From: CAZJUO01 sp964549245
GTDB taxonomy: Bacteria > Patescibacteriota > Patescibacteriia > UBA10025 > JAHIVO01
DNA: 15,307 nt
Direction: 5' to 3'
Assembly: GCA_964549245.1 (NCBI GenBank)
Contig: CAZJUO010000024.1
Span: 1-15,307, forward strand
Shown: piece after piece, positions 1 through 6,581 of the stretch
Layout of the letters: each line of letters starts with the position of its first letter
Numbering within the stretch: the first letter of the stretch is position 1
Notes under the pieces: generated by a model
Databases searched by the model: none
The model's input: the letters and a program-made list of their open reading frames with translations, nothing else
Told to the model about the DNA's origin: nothing
Translations under genes and position numbers: made by a program

Positions 1-10
1 CAAGGATAAA

Positions 11-38
11 TTGTGGATTGTTTTTTCTTTGGTATAAT
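11..38 (+). promoter_or_regulatory. Possible sigma70-type promoter
   Basis: The sequence TTGTGG (11-16), a 16-nt gap and a perfect TATAAT (33-38) look like a promoter. A terminator-like hairpin begins only 13 nt after the -10 box, so any transcript would be about 30 nt long unless it read through. The match may be chance in AT-rich DNA. Confidence 0.35.
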
Positions 39-50
39 ACAAATACAGAG

Positions 51-76
51 CCTTGCCCGGTCGGGAAGGTTTTTTT
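51..76 (+). terminator. Rho-independent terminator
   Basis: CCTT and CCC (51-58, one bulged G at 55) pair with GGG and AAGG (63-69) around a GGTC loop. Seven T residues follow (70-76). It probably ends a gene lying left of the window, or the very short transcript from the promoter just upstream. Confidence 0.5.
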
Positions 77-85
77 GTGGGGCAG

Positions 86-224
86 GGAACCACCTCCCCG
101 TAGTGACCTCCCCCCGGATACATTTTTTACTTATTGAAACCTCTTACGCTCTTCCCCTCCTTGAAAAGGAGGGGAGTCTACCATCTTACTTTTAGTAATA
201 GGGGTGGAACGGGGAGGTGGTTCC
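86..224. repeat. Palindromic intergenic element with nested hairpin
   Basis: A perfect 16-bp inverted repeat (86-101 and 209-224, arm GGAACCACCTCCCCGT) encloses a second perfect hairpin. The inner hairpin is CCCCTCCTT (154-162), loop GAA, AAGGAGGGG (166-174). The C-rich/G-rich style, with a further AGGGGTGG-like stretch at 200-207, resembles short dispersed repeats that I recall seeing next to DUF559 genes in many bacterial genomes. The DUF559 gene starts 10 nt after the right arm. Whether copies exist elsewhere in this genome cannot be seen here. Confidence 0.65.
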
Positions 225-234
225 ACAGTCTACT

Positions 235-585
235 ATGACAGAAGTGTTCAACAAGCAATCAATGAAAAAACGGCGTCAGAAATTAAGGAATTCTGCTGTA
301 AAGGCCGAGGTTGTTTTGTGGTCGTATCTTAAGAACAAGCAGCTCTATGGGTATAAATTTCGCCGTCAGTACAGCGTTGGTCCGTATGTTATAGATTTTT
401 ATTGCCCAGCTATTAAGCTGGCTATTGAGGTGGACGGTCCGTCGCATATAGGGCAGGAAGCCTACGATAGGGAACGACAAAATTATATTGAGCAGTTTGG
501 TATACGTTTTTTGAGAGTTACAAATAGAGATGTTTATAAAAATATCAGTGGAGTAATTAAAGCGATCTGTGATTATTTTTTATAA
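235..585 (+). CDS. DUF559 (Vsr-like) endonuclease-domain protein
   Basis: The gene encodes a 116-residue protein of the DUF559 family, which belongs to the PD-(D/E)XK/Vsr-like nuclease superfamily. Visible hallmarks are the basic N-terminus (KKRRQKLRN), the segment AEVVLWSYLKNKQLYGYKFRRQ, the core YVIDFYCPAIKLAIEVDGPSH with the candidate catalytic Asp and Glu, and the C-terminal FGIRFLRVTNRDV. The length is normal for the family. The cellular role is not established; DNA nicking or repair is inferred from the fold. The open frame extends to a GTG at 217, but that codon lies inside the inverted-repeat arm, so I chose ATG 235. ATG 262 is also possible. No convincing ribosome binding site is seen. 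The gene stands alone and converges with the adhesin gene across a shared terminator. Confidence 0.8.
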   Translation: MTEVFNKQSMKKRRQKLRNSAVKAEVVLWSYLKNKQLYGYKFRRQYSVGPYVIDFYCPAIKLAIEVDGPSHIGQEAYDRERQNYIEQFGIRFLRVTNRDVYKNISGVIKAICDYFL

Positions 586-597
586 TTCAATCAACCA

Positions 598-629
598 AAA
601 AGAGCGATCCTTTGGAGAACCGCTCTTTT
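598..629. terminator. Bidirectional terminator between DUF559 gene and adhesin gene
   Basis: AAAAGAGCG (598-606) pairs perfectly with CGCTCTTTT (621-629) over a 14-nt loop. A U-tract follows on both strands (TTTT on plus, TTTTT on minus). It lies 12 nt after the DUF559 stop and 12 nt after the minus-strand adhesin stop, so it suits both convergent genes. Confidence 0.8.
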
Positions 630-641
630 GTGGTGTATATC

Positions 642-3600
642 TTATGAACGATCTTTGGAGATCGTAAGTTTTAGAACAACTCCAGAGAAGAGGACTATCA
701 GCCCGGCCGCAATGAAGTAGAGAATGGTGAGCAATGAACCACCAGTAGTCGGCAATTCTTCACCCAAAACTTCTACCTTACGAACTTCGACGCTGACCGA
801 GTCAGACACCTTATCATGGTTTTCAGCCCAAGCGATGGCCAAGTTTTCATAATCACCTGGCAGGACGGTCTTGTCCGAAACGCCGGTATATGAAATTTCC
901 TTGGTTTCTCCGGGGCGAATGTCACCCAGTTCCCAGACTTTGGTTACCTCGCCGTCTTCAAAAGTGAAGCCGGCTGGCATGACGTCTTGGACATTGACAT
1001 TCAGAGCTACCGCTTCAGCGTCTTCATCACCGTTGTTGGTTACCTTAATGGTATAGGTAACGGTATCACCCTGGTTGATGAATTCTTTGTCAGCTGTTTT
1101 TTCAATGGTCAATATCGGATCAGCCTCTTCAGCTAGGACAGTTGGTAAGCGCACTTCCAATCCAACGCTATCAGTCACATTGCCGTGGTTATCGGCGGAT
1201 GCTACTGCCAGGTTGTCATAGGTGCCTTCTGTTACCGTATCGGCGATAGCTACTGCGTAGGTGATCGTTACTTCATCACCAGCTTCAATATCGCCTAAGC
1301 TCCAGGTATGCGAACCTGTACCAAAGTCGACAAAGGTAAAGCCAGTCGGCAGTAAGTCAGTCAATTCGACATTGACAGCCGTATCGTCACCCTCATTGGC
1401 TACCGTGACCGTATAGGTTGCGGTATCGCCGGGATTGACGAATTCTTTATCAACTGATTTGACGATGGTTAGTTTCGGCTCGCCGGGTTTGGCCGGTATT
1501 TCGGTGGTAGCTGAAGATTGTACCGGACCGGTCTGGTCTGAAGTAATAACAGCGATGTTTATGATATCGGTATTGGCCGGAGTATCTTGGTTAATGCTTA
1601 CGGTGTAGGTAACCGTACCGGTGGCACCGACCGGCAAATCGCCAATATTCCAGACAACAGTATCACCATTGTCCGTACCAGTACCTGGATTGGTTACTGT
1701 AACGTATTGCTCGGGGTAATCATCAGTGATAGTTACGCCAGTCAGATCAACATTACCGCTGTTGCCAAAAGTTAATTGGTAGGCAATTGAACCACCGGGT
1801 ACGAGGTTTGATTCAGTAATTTCTTTAACCAGGGTTAGGCCCGGTTCTTTTTCTATCACGTCGTTAGCAAAGATTACTTCAGTAGTTTCGTTGGTTACCA
1901 CTTCAACCGTTTGTTCAACCTCGGTTAAAGCATTGTAGTCGTCAGCATTGTAGATTTCTTTGGCCGTATACGTACCGGTTGGCAAATTCGGCCAGGTGTA
2001 GGTGCCGTCTTCACCGGTTACTTGCGTATCTACCAATGCGCCATCCTGCCAAACTTCGATAGTCCAGCCAGCAGCGGGAGTCCAGTCATTATCTGTATCG
2101 AGCGTACCGTCTTGGTCAAGGTATTTTACCACCTTGAGGTCGCCGGTGTTGCGGGTATTCTCTACTACGCAGACGCCGCCCTCTTCGCCGGTATTCATAA
2201 CGATCTGGCCCTCAACCAATTCACAAATTCCAGAGGCATTGGTCAAAGTATATAAATCGTTATATTCGGAATCTTCAGTGACGTTGTAGCTGGCATTGGT
2301 TAGTACGGCCACGGGGTCACTTTCCTCGTTAAACGTACCGCTTTCACCGTCGATAGTGAAATTCCAGTCAGTATCAGCATGATTGCCGCCGACCACCACT
2401 TTATCAAAGGTCACTTCGGTGGTATTGCGTACATTAGTGAAAGTACAGACGAGGTTCTCGTCCTTTTCCAGCGTGACGTCAAAGGAAGTGCCGGTGCCTT
2501 GTGAATACAGTTTGTCGCCCTCGTAGCAAACCCAGCTGGTAGTGTAGTTATCTTCAGGATAATGAGTCATATCTTCGGTAATGCTGTATTGCATACCGCT
2601 ATAGACAGTTCTCATGGCTCCGCCAGCGATGTCAGCTTCGTTGTCCGTGCCGTTATCCCACATCCAGGACCAGTCTTCGGGATTGTACAATGTTTCATCA
2701 TTGGGAAGTTCGACAAATTTATTTACTTTAATGGTGGAAGTGTCGCGGGTATTGGTCAGGGTGCAGGTTTTGCTATCACCATGTTCGATAGTGACATTGC
2801 CCAATTCATCACAGTCACCAGAGAATGATAAAGAATAGTTTTCTGAACCGCTTTCGGTAATGACGTATGAACCAGCTTTTACCGTATTGGTAACGCCAGT
2901 TTCACTGCCGGCAAAGTTCAGCGGACTTGGACCAAGTACCTGCATGGTGAAATCACTCGCTTCATCATAACCGCCTTCGACATGCTTGATGATGGTTAAT
3001 TCACCAAGGCATTCTTTATAGACGGTAGTGGTAACAATGTTGCTTTCGCCAGTTAATACCTGACCGGTAGTGCCATTCTTGGCCCAGTAGGTTGCTTGGT
3101 TGTCAATTTCCCAATCACCGCAGATTTCATCGCCTGGGTCATCGGCAGTAACTTTGAAGGTAAGATCACCCTCTTCGCCAGGATAAATCCAACCGACGTT
3201 CCACATGATTTTTTCACTGTCTACTTCCGTGGCTGCCGGATTGGCAGATTCTGAAACGTAAGTAGTATTATCAGGAAATTTGTCAGTAATTTTCACGCCG
3301 CCGCCGGTGCAGACATTGTCACCGAGATTTTCATAATGCACGGTGTAGGTTATTTCACCGTTGACGTCTACTTCAGCCGTTCCGGTTTTTGTTATGACTA
3401 AATTGCATTCCAATAAGCGGTTACCAAAATCAACACGCTTTTCATCGCCAGGATTGATGGTGACATCGACACTGGCCGGCGTGGTGTTGGTATAGTTGTC
3501 AGGAATATTTTCCGAGACAGTATAATTTCCCGGAACCAGATCGGTAAATTCGTAGTAACCGTTTGCGTCAGTTACTTGCGAATCGGTTGCTTCACCGCTT

Positions 3601-5336
3601 AGATCGATGGTAACGCCGGGAAGAGCCGGTTCTTCTGGCTGATCCCAGGTGCCGTTTTCATTTTTATCATTGAATTTATAACCGAAGATTTTGCCATTGT
3701 CAGCTTGGTTGGTGATAGTACAAGTGCCGCCGTTTTCAGTAACCGTGAGTTTTACCGGCGAGATATCGCCTTGTGAAAGCTCACAGGCGCCTTCGGCATT
3801 TACCAGCGAATATCCGTCAGGACCATCTTCGGTTAGTTGGTATTGGCCGACGAGGAACGTATCCTGATCTCCGTTATTGTAATCGTTTCCGTTTACATGA
3901 AAGGTAAATTCATTTGGTTGTGCCTCGCCGTTAACTACAACTTTTTCAAAGGTGATATCACCGGTATTGGCGCTATTTACGAATTCACAGTAGATAGTCT
4001 CGTCAGTGTCCATGGTTAAGCCAGCTACGCCATTGGTAGTTGGCGTGCCGATAGCTTGGCCTTCTTTTTCGCAAGAGGCGTCAACAAAATGAGTATTTGG
4101 CTTTTGATTTGTTTCAACGGCCGAATAGGTGCCGTTTAAAACGTCGAAAGATAGGTAACCGGTCGTGTCGGTAGTTTTTTGCGTGCCATTAACTGTAAAT
4201 TCCCAACCGGCCAATGAAGCATCTTTAACAGAATCGTCATAGTCAACCTGTCCATCGCCATCAGCATCGTACTGTTTCTGGACCAAAATTTTTCCGCCGC
4301 ATAATTCATCAGCTAAATCAGAAAGCACTTGGGCCAGCTGATCAAAATCTGAGAGGATTACGTCAGCGGTTGTATCGATAGATGCCGGGGGCGCCACGTT
4401 GGGCCCAGAGATAGCAATAAGATTATCAAGGTCGAGAGCCGGATCAGATCCATCAGGATTTTCTCCGATACCGAGCGCCACAATGCGGATGCCATCCGCC
4501 TTAATGTCATTGGCAACTGAAATTGCCGCGCTAACCGCTTCTGATTCACTGGCAGAACCGCTCGGTTGGGCGATGGTAGAATTTGGATTGCCGTCTGATG
4601 CGAAAATAATTACGTCAGGTTTTGGAGTGGGGTCGTACTGGTTATGGATTTCCTGAAGGGCGGCTTCCCAGTTAGTCCATCCGCCGCTTACCGCTGCGTT
4701 AATGCGATTTTTAATTGGTGTTGCGTCATCAGTAAAGGGGAGTGTTGGTCCGACGACGTTATTATCAAATTCAACAACGCTAAACTGTGTTGGGGTGCCA
4801 GGCAAGAACGCATCAACAAAACCGTTAAAAGCATTTTTCATAATCGGCAGTTCGCTGTTGTCAATGCTTCCAGAGCTGTCTATTACCAAGCCAATATCCA
4901 AACCGCAGGATTCAACCAGCGGAGGATTGGTAATTGGTTCATCGGTGGTAGTTAACACTACATGGCTGATGTCATGGCTATACGGGCCAGCTTGACCGTC
5001 AGTTGCATCAGGATGGTCCAACTGCGTACCGTACTTCAAACATACGGAAGTTACGACATACCCAGGCATTGCTTCCCAGGTTACGTAATTATGCTCGTCG
5101 CCATCATGGTAGGTGATGGTGGCGCTTCCGTCAGTATATTCGTAATCAGCCGCATCGGCCTCCAGTTTGACATCGCCAGCCGGACAAACCGTTACTGACG
5201 TAGCCTGGGCCGTTTTTGGCGCGAAAAACACACCGACCATAGACATGTTAAATATGAGGGCTACCATAGCCACCATATGAAGGGTTTTGTAGGCTGCCTT
5301 CCAAGCCTTTTTTTGCATTAATGTGTTGCTTTGCAT
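642..5336 (-). CDS. Giant LPxTG-type surface protein with vWA, CnaB/SdrD-like and DUF11 repeats
   Basis: This 1564-residue adhesin-like protein has a signal peptide (hydrophobic 21-38, AQA cleavage site near 45). A von Willebrand A domain spans about 144-345 with MIDAS residues D153, S155, S157, T221 and D248. Next come CnaB/SpaA/SdrD-like modules (about 350-452, 456-545, 548-640, 777-864, 866-972, 973-1062, 1063-1160). Several have Ca-loop-like acidic starts (357-365, 556-565, 1074-1080) and one Cys pair per module. DUF11 repeats lie at 643-772, 1163-1280, 1286-1396 and 1406-1520. The C-terminus has LPTTG (1528-1532), a membrane helix (about 1534-1556) and a basic tail, which is the sortase-substrate layout. 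It is likely a cell-surface adhesin; the ligand is unknown. No sortase gene is present here. Start ATG 5336 has no Shine-Dalgarno; ATG 5318 would also keep the signal peptide. Confidence 0.9.
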   Translation of the reverse strand: MQSNTLMQKKAWKAAYKTLHMVAMVALIFNMSMVGVFFAPKTAQATSVTVCPAGDVKLEADAADYEYTDGSATITYHDGDEHNYVTWEAMPGYVVTSVCLKYGTQLDHPDATDGQAGPYSHDISHVVLTTTDEPITNPPLVESCGLDIGLVIDSSGSIDNSELPIMKNAFNGFVDAFLPGTPTQFSVVEFDNNVVGPTLPFTDDATPIKNRINAAVSGGWTNWEAALQEIHNQYDPTPKPDVIIFASDGNPNSTIAQPSGSASESEAVSAAISVANDIKADGIRIVALGIGENPDGSDPALDLDNLIAISGPNVAPPASIDTTADVILSDFDQLAQVLSDLADELCGGKILVQKQYDADGDGQVDYDDSVKDASLAGWEFTVNGTQKTTDTTGYLSFDVLNGTYSAVETNQKPNTHFVDASCEKEGQAIGTPTTNGVAGLTMDTDETIYCEFVNSANTGDITFEKVVVNGEAQPNEFTFHVNGNDYNNGDQDTFLVGQYQLTEDGPDGYSLVNAEGACELSQGDISPVKLTVTENGGTCTITNQADNGKIFGYKFNDKNENGTWDQPEEPALPGVTIDLSGEATDSQVTDANGYYEFTDLVPGNYTVSENIPDNYTNTTPASVDVTINPGDEKRVDFGNRLLECNLVITKTGTAEVDVNGEITYTVHYENLGDNVCTGGGVKITDKFPDNTTYVSESANPAATEVDSEKIMWNVGWIYPGEEGDLTFKVTADDPGDEICGDWEIDNQATYWAKNGTTGQVLTGESNIVTTTVYKECLGELTIIKHVEGGYDEASDFTMQVLGPSPLNFAGSETGVTNTVKAGSYVITESGSENYSLSFSGDCDELGNVTIEHGDSKTCTLTNTRDTSTIKVNKFVELPNDETLYNPEDWSWMWDNGTDNEADIAGGAMRTVYSGMQYSITEDMTHYPEDNYTTSWVCYEGDKLYSQGTGTSFDVTLEKDENLVCTFTNVRNTTEVTFDKVVVGGNHADTDWNFTIDGESGTFNEESDPVAVLTNASYNVTEDSEYNDLYTLTNASGICELVEGQIVMNTGEEGGVCVVENTRNTGDLKVVKYLDQDGTLDTDNDWTPAAGWTIEVWQDGALVDTQVTGEDGTYTWPNLPTGTYTAKEIYNADDYNALTEVEQTVEVVTNETTEVIFANDVIEKEPGLTLVKEITESNLVPGGSIAYQLTFGNSGNVDLTGVTITDDYPEQYVTVTNPGTGTDNGDTVVWNIGDLPVGATGTVTYTVSINQDTPANTDIINIAVITSDQTGPVQSSATTEIPAKPGEPKLTIVKSVDKEFVNPGDTATYTVTVANEGDDTAVNVELTDLLPTGFTFVDFGTGSHTWSLGDIEAGDEVTITYAVAIADTVTEGTYDNLAVASADNHGNVTDSVGLEVRLPTVLAEEADPILTIEKTADKEFINQGDTVTYTIKVTNNGDEDAEAVALNVNVQDVMPAGFTFEDGEVTKVWELGDIRPGETKEISYTGVSDKTVLPGDYENLAIAWAENHDKVSDSVSVEVRKVEVLGEELPTTGGSLLTILYFIAAGLIVLFSGVVLKLTISKDRS

Positions 5337-5387
5337 ATGTTTTAGATTAGGTTAATTAAATGGTTATATGTATAAATTATTAGTAGT

Positions 5388-5396
5388 TGTGGATAA
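5388..5396 (-). promoter_or_regulatory. Perfect DnaA-box nonamer (copy 1)
   Basis: TTATCCACA on the minus strand matches the bacterial DnaA-box consensus exactly. It lies inside a 15-mer (5387-5401) that recurs identically at 5893-5907. It sits 52 bp upstream of the adhesin start codon. It may be an origin element, a DnaA-regulated promoter site or chance. Confidence 0.5.
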
Positions 5397-5416
5397 CTTT
5401 TTACTAGTTTTAGACT

Positions 5417-5504
5417 CCTCGCTACACGGGGTTGGTTGCCGGATCTTATCAGATCCTGCGTCCACCTGTGGTGTCCGCGATTGTTTTTACAATTAGGCAA
5501 CTAA
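5417..5504 (-). ncRNA. Candidate structured leader RNA: four-way junction plus hairpin
   Basis: Stem P1 (5435-5440 with 5496-5501, GTTGCC/GGCAAC) closes three hairpins. These are GGATCT/AGATCC (5441-5456); GCG-CACC/GGTG-CGC (5458-5478), with tandem G-A mismatches if read from the minus strand; and ATTGT/ACAAT (5480-5493). Junction linkers are only 0, 1, 1 and 2 nt. A fifth small hairpin (5417-5431) follows. It lies about 100 nt upstream of the adhesin start in its presumed 5' leader. Read from minus, the linker pattern (2, 1, 1, 0) is like a tRNA cloverleaf, but the loops are not tRNA loops. On plus, two mismatches become G-U wobbles, so the strand is not certain. I recognise no known riboswitch class. 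Confidence 0.5.
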
Positions 5505-5543
5505 AAAAGCCAATACCAAGTTACAAATTGTTAAAAAATCTAT

Positions 5544-5604
5544 AAAATCAGCTATGAATTAGCTCCAAAAGTTAGTGTTTTTTCTACTGGTTTTAGCTGA
5601 TTTT
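5544..5604. terminator. Terminator-like stem in the adhesin leader
   Basis: AAAATCAGCT (5544-5553) pairs perfectly with AGCTGATTTT (5595-5604) over a 41-nt loop, with T-rich flanks on both strands. A second AGCT (5561-5564) offers a competing small hairpin with the end of the stem. It could end readthrough from the signal-peptidase gene or act as an attenuator in the adhesin leader. The long loop makes it a weak classical terminator. Confidence 0.4.
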
Positions 5605-5625
5605 TTATTTTTCTTGTGTTTTCTT

Positions 5626-5681
5626 TGAGTTCCCTCCGAATTTATAACTCAATATTGGCTTTTTACATTCCTCCGAAATGT
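5626..5681 (-). repeat. Twin hairpins presenting the same TTCGGAGG loop
   Basis: On the minus strand the first hairpin is ACATT/AATGT (5665-5681) with loop TCGGAGG. The second is TGAGTT/AACTCA (5626-5651) with a 14-nt loop that also contains TTCGGAGG. The stems differ while the loop sequence is shared, so the loop looks like the selected part. Both lie downstream of the minus-strand promoters and so would be in the adhesin leader. Confidence 0.5.
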
Positions 5682-5730
5682 ATTGTTACAAGGTGCAAAT
5701 GGTTGTATGAAAGAACTATGTTAATAGACT

Positions 5731-5759
5731 ATCTTAATACATCTTTGTTTTTTTGTCAA
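5731..5759 (-). promoter_or_regulatory. Adhesin promoter P1 (proximal)
   Basis: Minus-strand TTGACA (5754-5759), a 17-bp spacer and TAAGAT (5731-5736). The predicted transcript start is near 5724, giving a leader of about 390 nt before the adhesin ATG. Confidence 0.6.
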
Positions 5760-5784
5760 GGGCTAGCAATAAGCCTGTTTTACT

Positions 5785-5813
5785 ATAGTATAGCTTGCGG
5801 TGTGGTGTGTCAA
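5785..5813 (-). promoter_or_regulatory. Adhesin promoter P2 (distal)
   Basis: Minus-strand TTGACA (5808-5813), a 17-bp spacer and TACTAT (5785-5790). It lies 54 bp upstream of a second promoter with the same -35 and spacing. Together they make a tandem promoter for the adhesin gene. Confidence 0.65.
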
Positions 5814-5872
5814 GCAAATTGGAAAAAGTGCATTTTATGATTTTGTGTCGTATTGGAGTTCTGTTTTTGTAA

Positions 5873-5907
5873 GTATTTAACGTATTTAACGCTTGTGGAT
5901 AACTTTT
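5873..5907. repeat. Tandem 9-mer beside the second DnaA-box nonamer
   Basis: GTATTTAAC occurs twice head to tail (5873-5881, 5882-5890). It is followed directly by the second TTATCCACA on the minus strand (5894-5902), within the 15-mer shared with 5387-5401. It lies 11 bp from the end of the signal-peptidase gene. AT-rich tandem repeats beside DnaA boxes occur in replication origins, but two boxes alone do not prove one. Confidence 0.45.
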
Positions 5908-5917
5908 AAGGTAATTG

Positions 5918-6505
5918 TTACTGTTTTGGCGGCTGTTTTGTAGAAACGGGTTTTTTATCCCTTTTTTTCTTAATTTTTTTCCATTCTTTGCTTATTTTTC
6001 TGCTTTCTTCGTAAATGATGATAGTAGCTGGAATAATGATTAATATAATGATTCCCGGGATAGTCTTGGCAAAATCTAGCACATATCCAAGCAGGGGTAT
6101 GGAAAGCCGCACTTTGCCAATAATTCCGTTTTCTGGCAAAGCATATGAGTCCGGCACCTCATTAGCATCCCCCTGGGTAGTGAATAGGGTTTGCCCTTCG
6201 AGCTGGTGGATGTTGACGATACGGTGTGTAATGAGCTCTTCTCTTCCCTGGGTACGAAAGGTAACGATCTCCCCGCTGCTATAGCTGTCTGCCGGATAAA
6301 CAAAAACCAAGCTGCCGGTAAAGATAACTGGCGACATTGAACCTGATTTGACTGAAAGAGCACGCAGGCCGCCGGGATTAAAGCTAGAGATGAGCAGTAA
6401 CAGCGCTATCAGAAAAATACTGATGATAAAAATATTACCTGCTGTTTTTATAAGTTTTTTGGGAGAAGTAATAGTGTCGTTAAATTGTTTATTGATTTTT
6501 TTCAT
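5918..6505 (-). CDS. sipW: Signal peptidase I, SipW/archaeal (S26B) type
   Basis: This membrane peptidase removes signal peptides outside the cytoplasm. Numbered from the GTG at 6511, the catalytic serine is S58 in KSGSMSP. The base is H96 in ITHRI, where ordinary bacterial LepB has Lys, and D115 lies in QGDAN. This Ser/His dyad marks the S26B family (SipW, archaeal and ER peptidases). Membrane helices lie at about 26-43 and 151-167, followed by a Lys-rich cytoplasmic tail. The open frame reaches GTG 6511, but ATG 6505 gives a more usual MKK start; neither has a Shine-Dalgarno. It follows the TasA-like gene by about 76 bp on the same strand, mirroring the SipW-TasA pairing of Bacillus, so the TasA-like protein is its likely substrate. 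Its promoter is presumably the one upstream of the TasA-like gene. Confidence 0.88.
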   Translation of the reverse strand: MKKINKQFNDTITSPKKLIKTAGNIFIISIFLIALLLLISSFNPGGLRALSVKSGSMSPVIFTGSLVFVYPADSYSSGEIVTFRTQGREELITHRIVNIHQLEGQTLFTTQGDANEVPDSYALPENGIIGKVRLSIPLLGYVLDFAKTIPGIIILIIIPATIIIYEESRKISKEWKKIKKKRDKKPVSTKQPPKQ

Positions 6506-6527
6506 ATCCACGGTGATAACTTTTTAT

Positions 6528-6561
6528 GGTTGCCCGTTAGTTATCATAATAACAGGCAACC
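6528..6561 (-). other. Intercistronic hairpin without U-tract
   Basis: GGTTGCC (6528-6534) pairs with GGCAACC (6555-6561). Inside, GTTAT (6540-6544) pairs with ATAAC (6549-6553) around CATA. No T-run follows on either strand, so it is not a standard terminator. It sits between the TasA-like and SipW-like genes and could set their relative expression by RNA processing or partial termination. Its outer arms have the same sequence as the P1 stem of the adhesin leader. Confidence 0.55.
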
Positions 6562-6581
6562 GAAAAAGTTACTACTGGACT

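Noticed and set aside
217..234. GTG 217 as the start of the DUF559 protein
   Set aside because: The codon lies within the inverted-repeat arm and would add residues not typical of the family; ATG 235 fits better.
871..4995. Several plus-strand frames of 60-103 codons inside the adhesin gene
   Set aside because: They are shadows of the 1564-residue minus-strand gene, which has a signal peptide, domains and anchor.
642..5336. CRISPR or DNA-level tandem repeats in the adhesin gene
   Set aside because: The repeats are protein-level domain repeats of roughly 90-120 residues with diverged DNA; there are no short, evenly spaced identical units.
5435..5501. tRNA gene on the minus strand
   Set aside because: The stem and linker layout is cloverleaf-like, but there is no seven-base anticodon or T loop, no D-loop GG and no TTC-type T-loop sequence.
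5616..5840. 74-residue plus-strand open frame in the adhesin leader region
   Set aside because: It is AT-rich, resembles no protein family, overlaps the minus-strand promoters and hairpins and has no ribosome site.
6528..6561. Rho-independent terminator after the TasA-like gene
   Set aside because: The stem is good, but neither strand has a U-tract after it.
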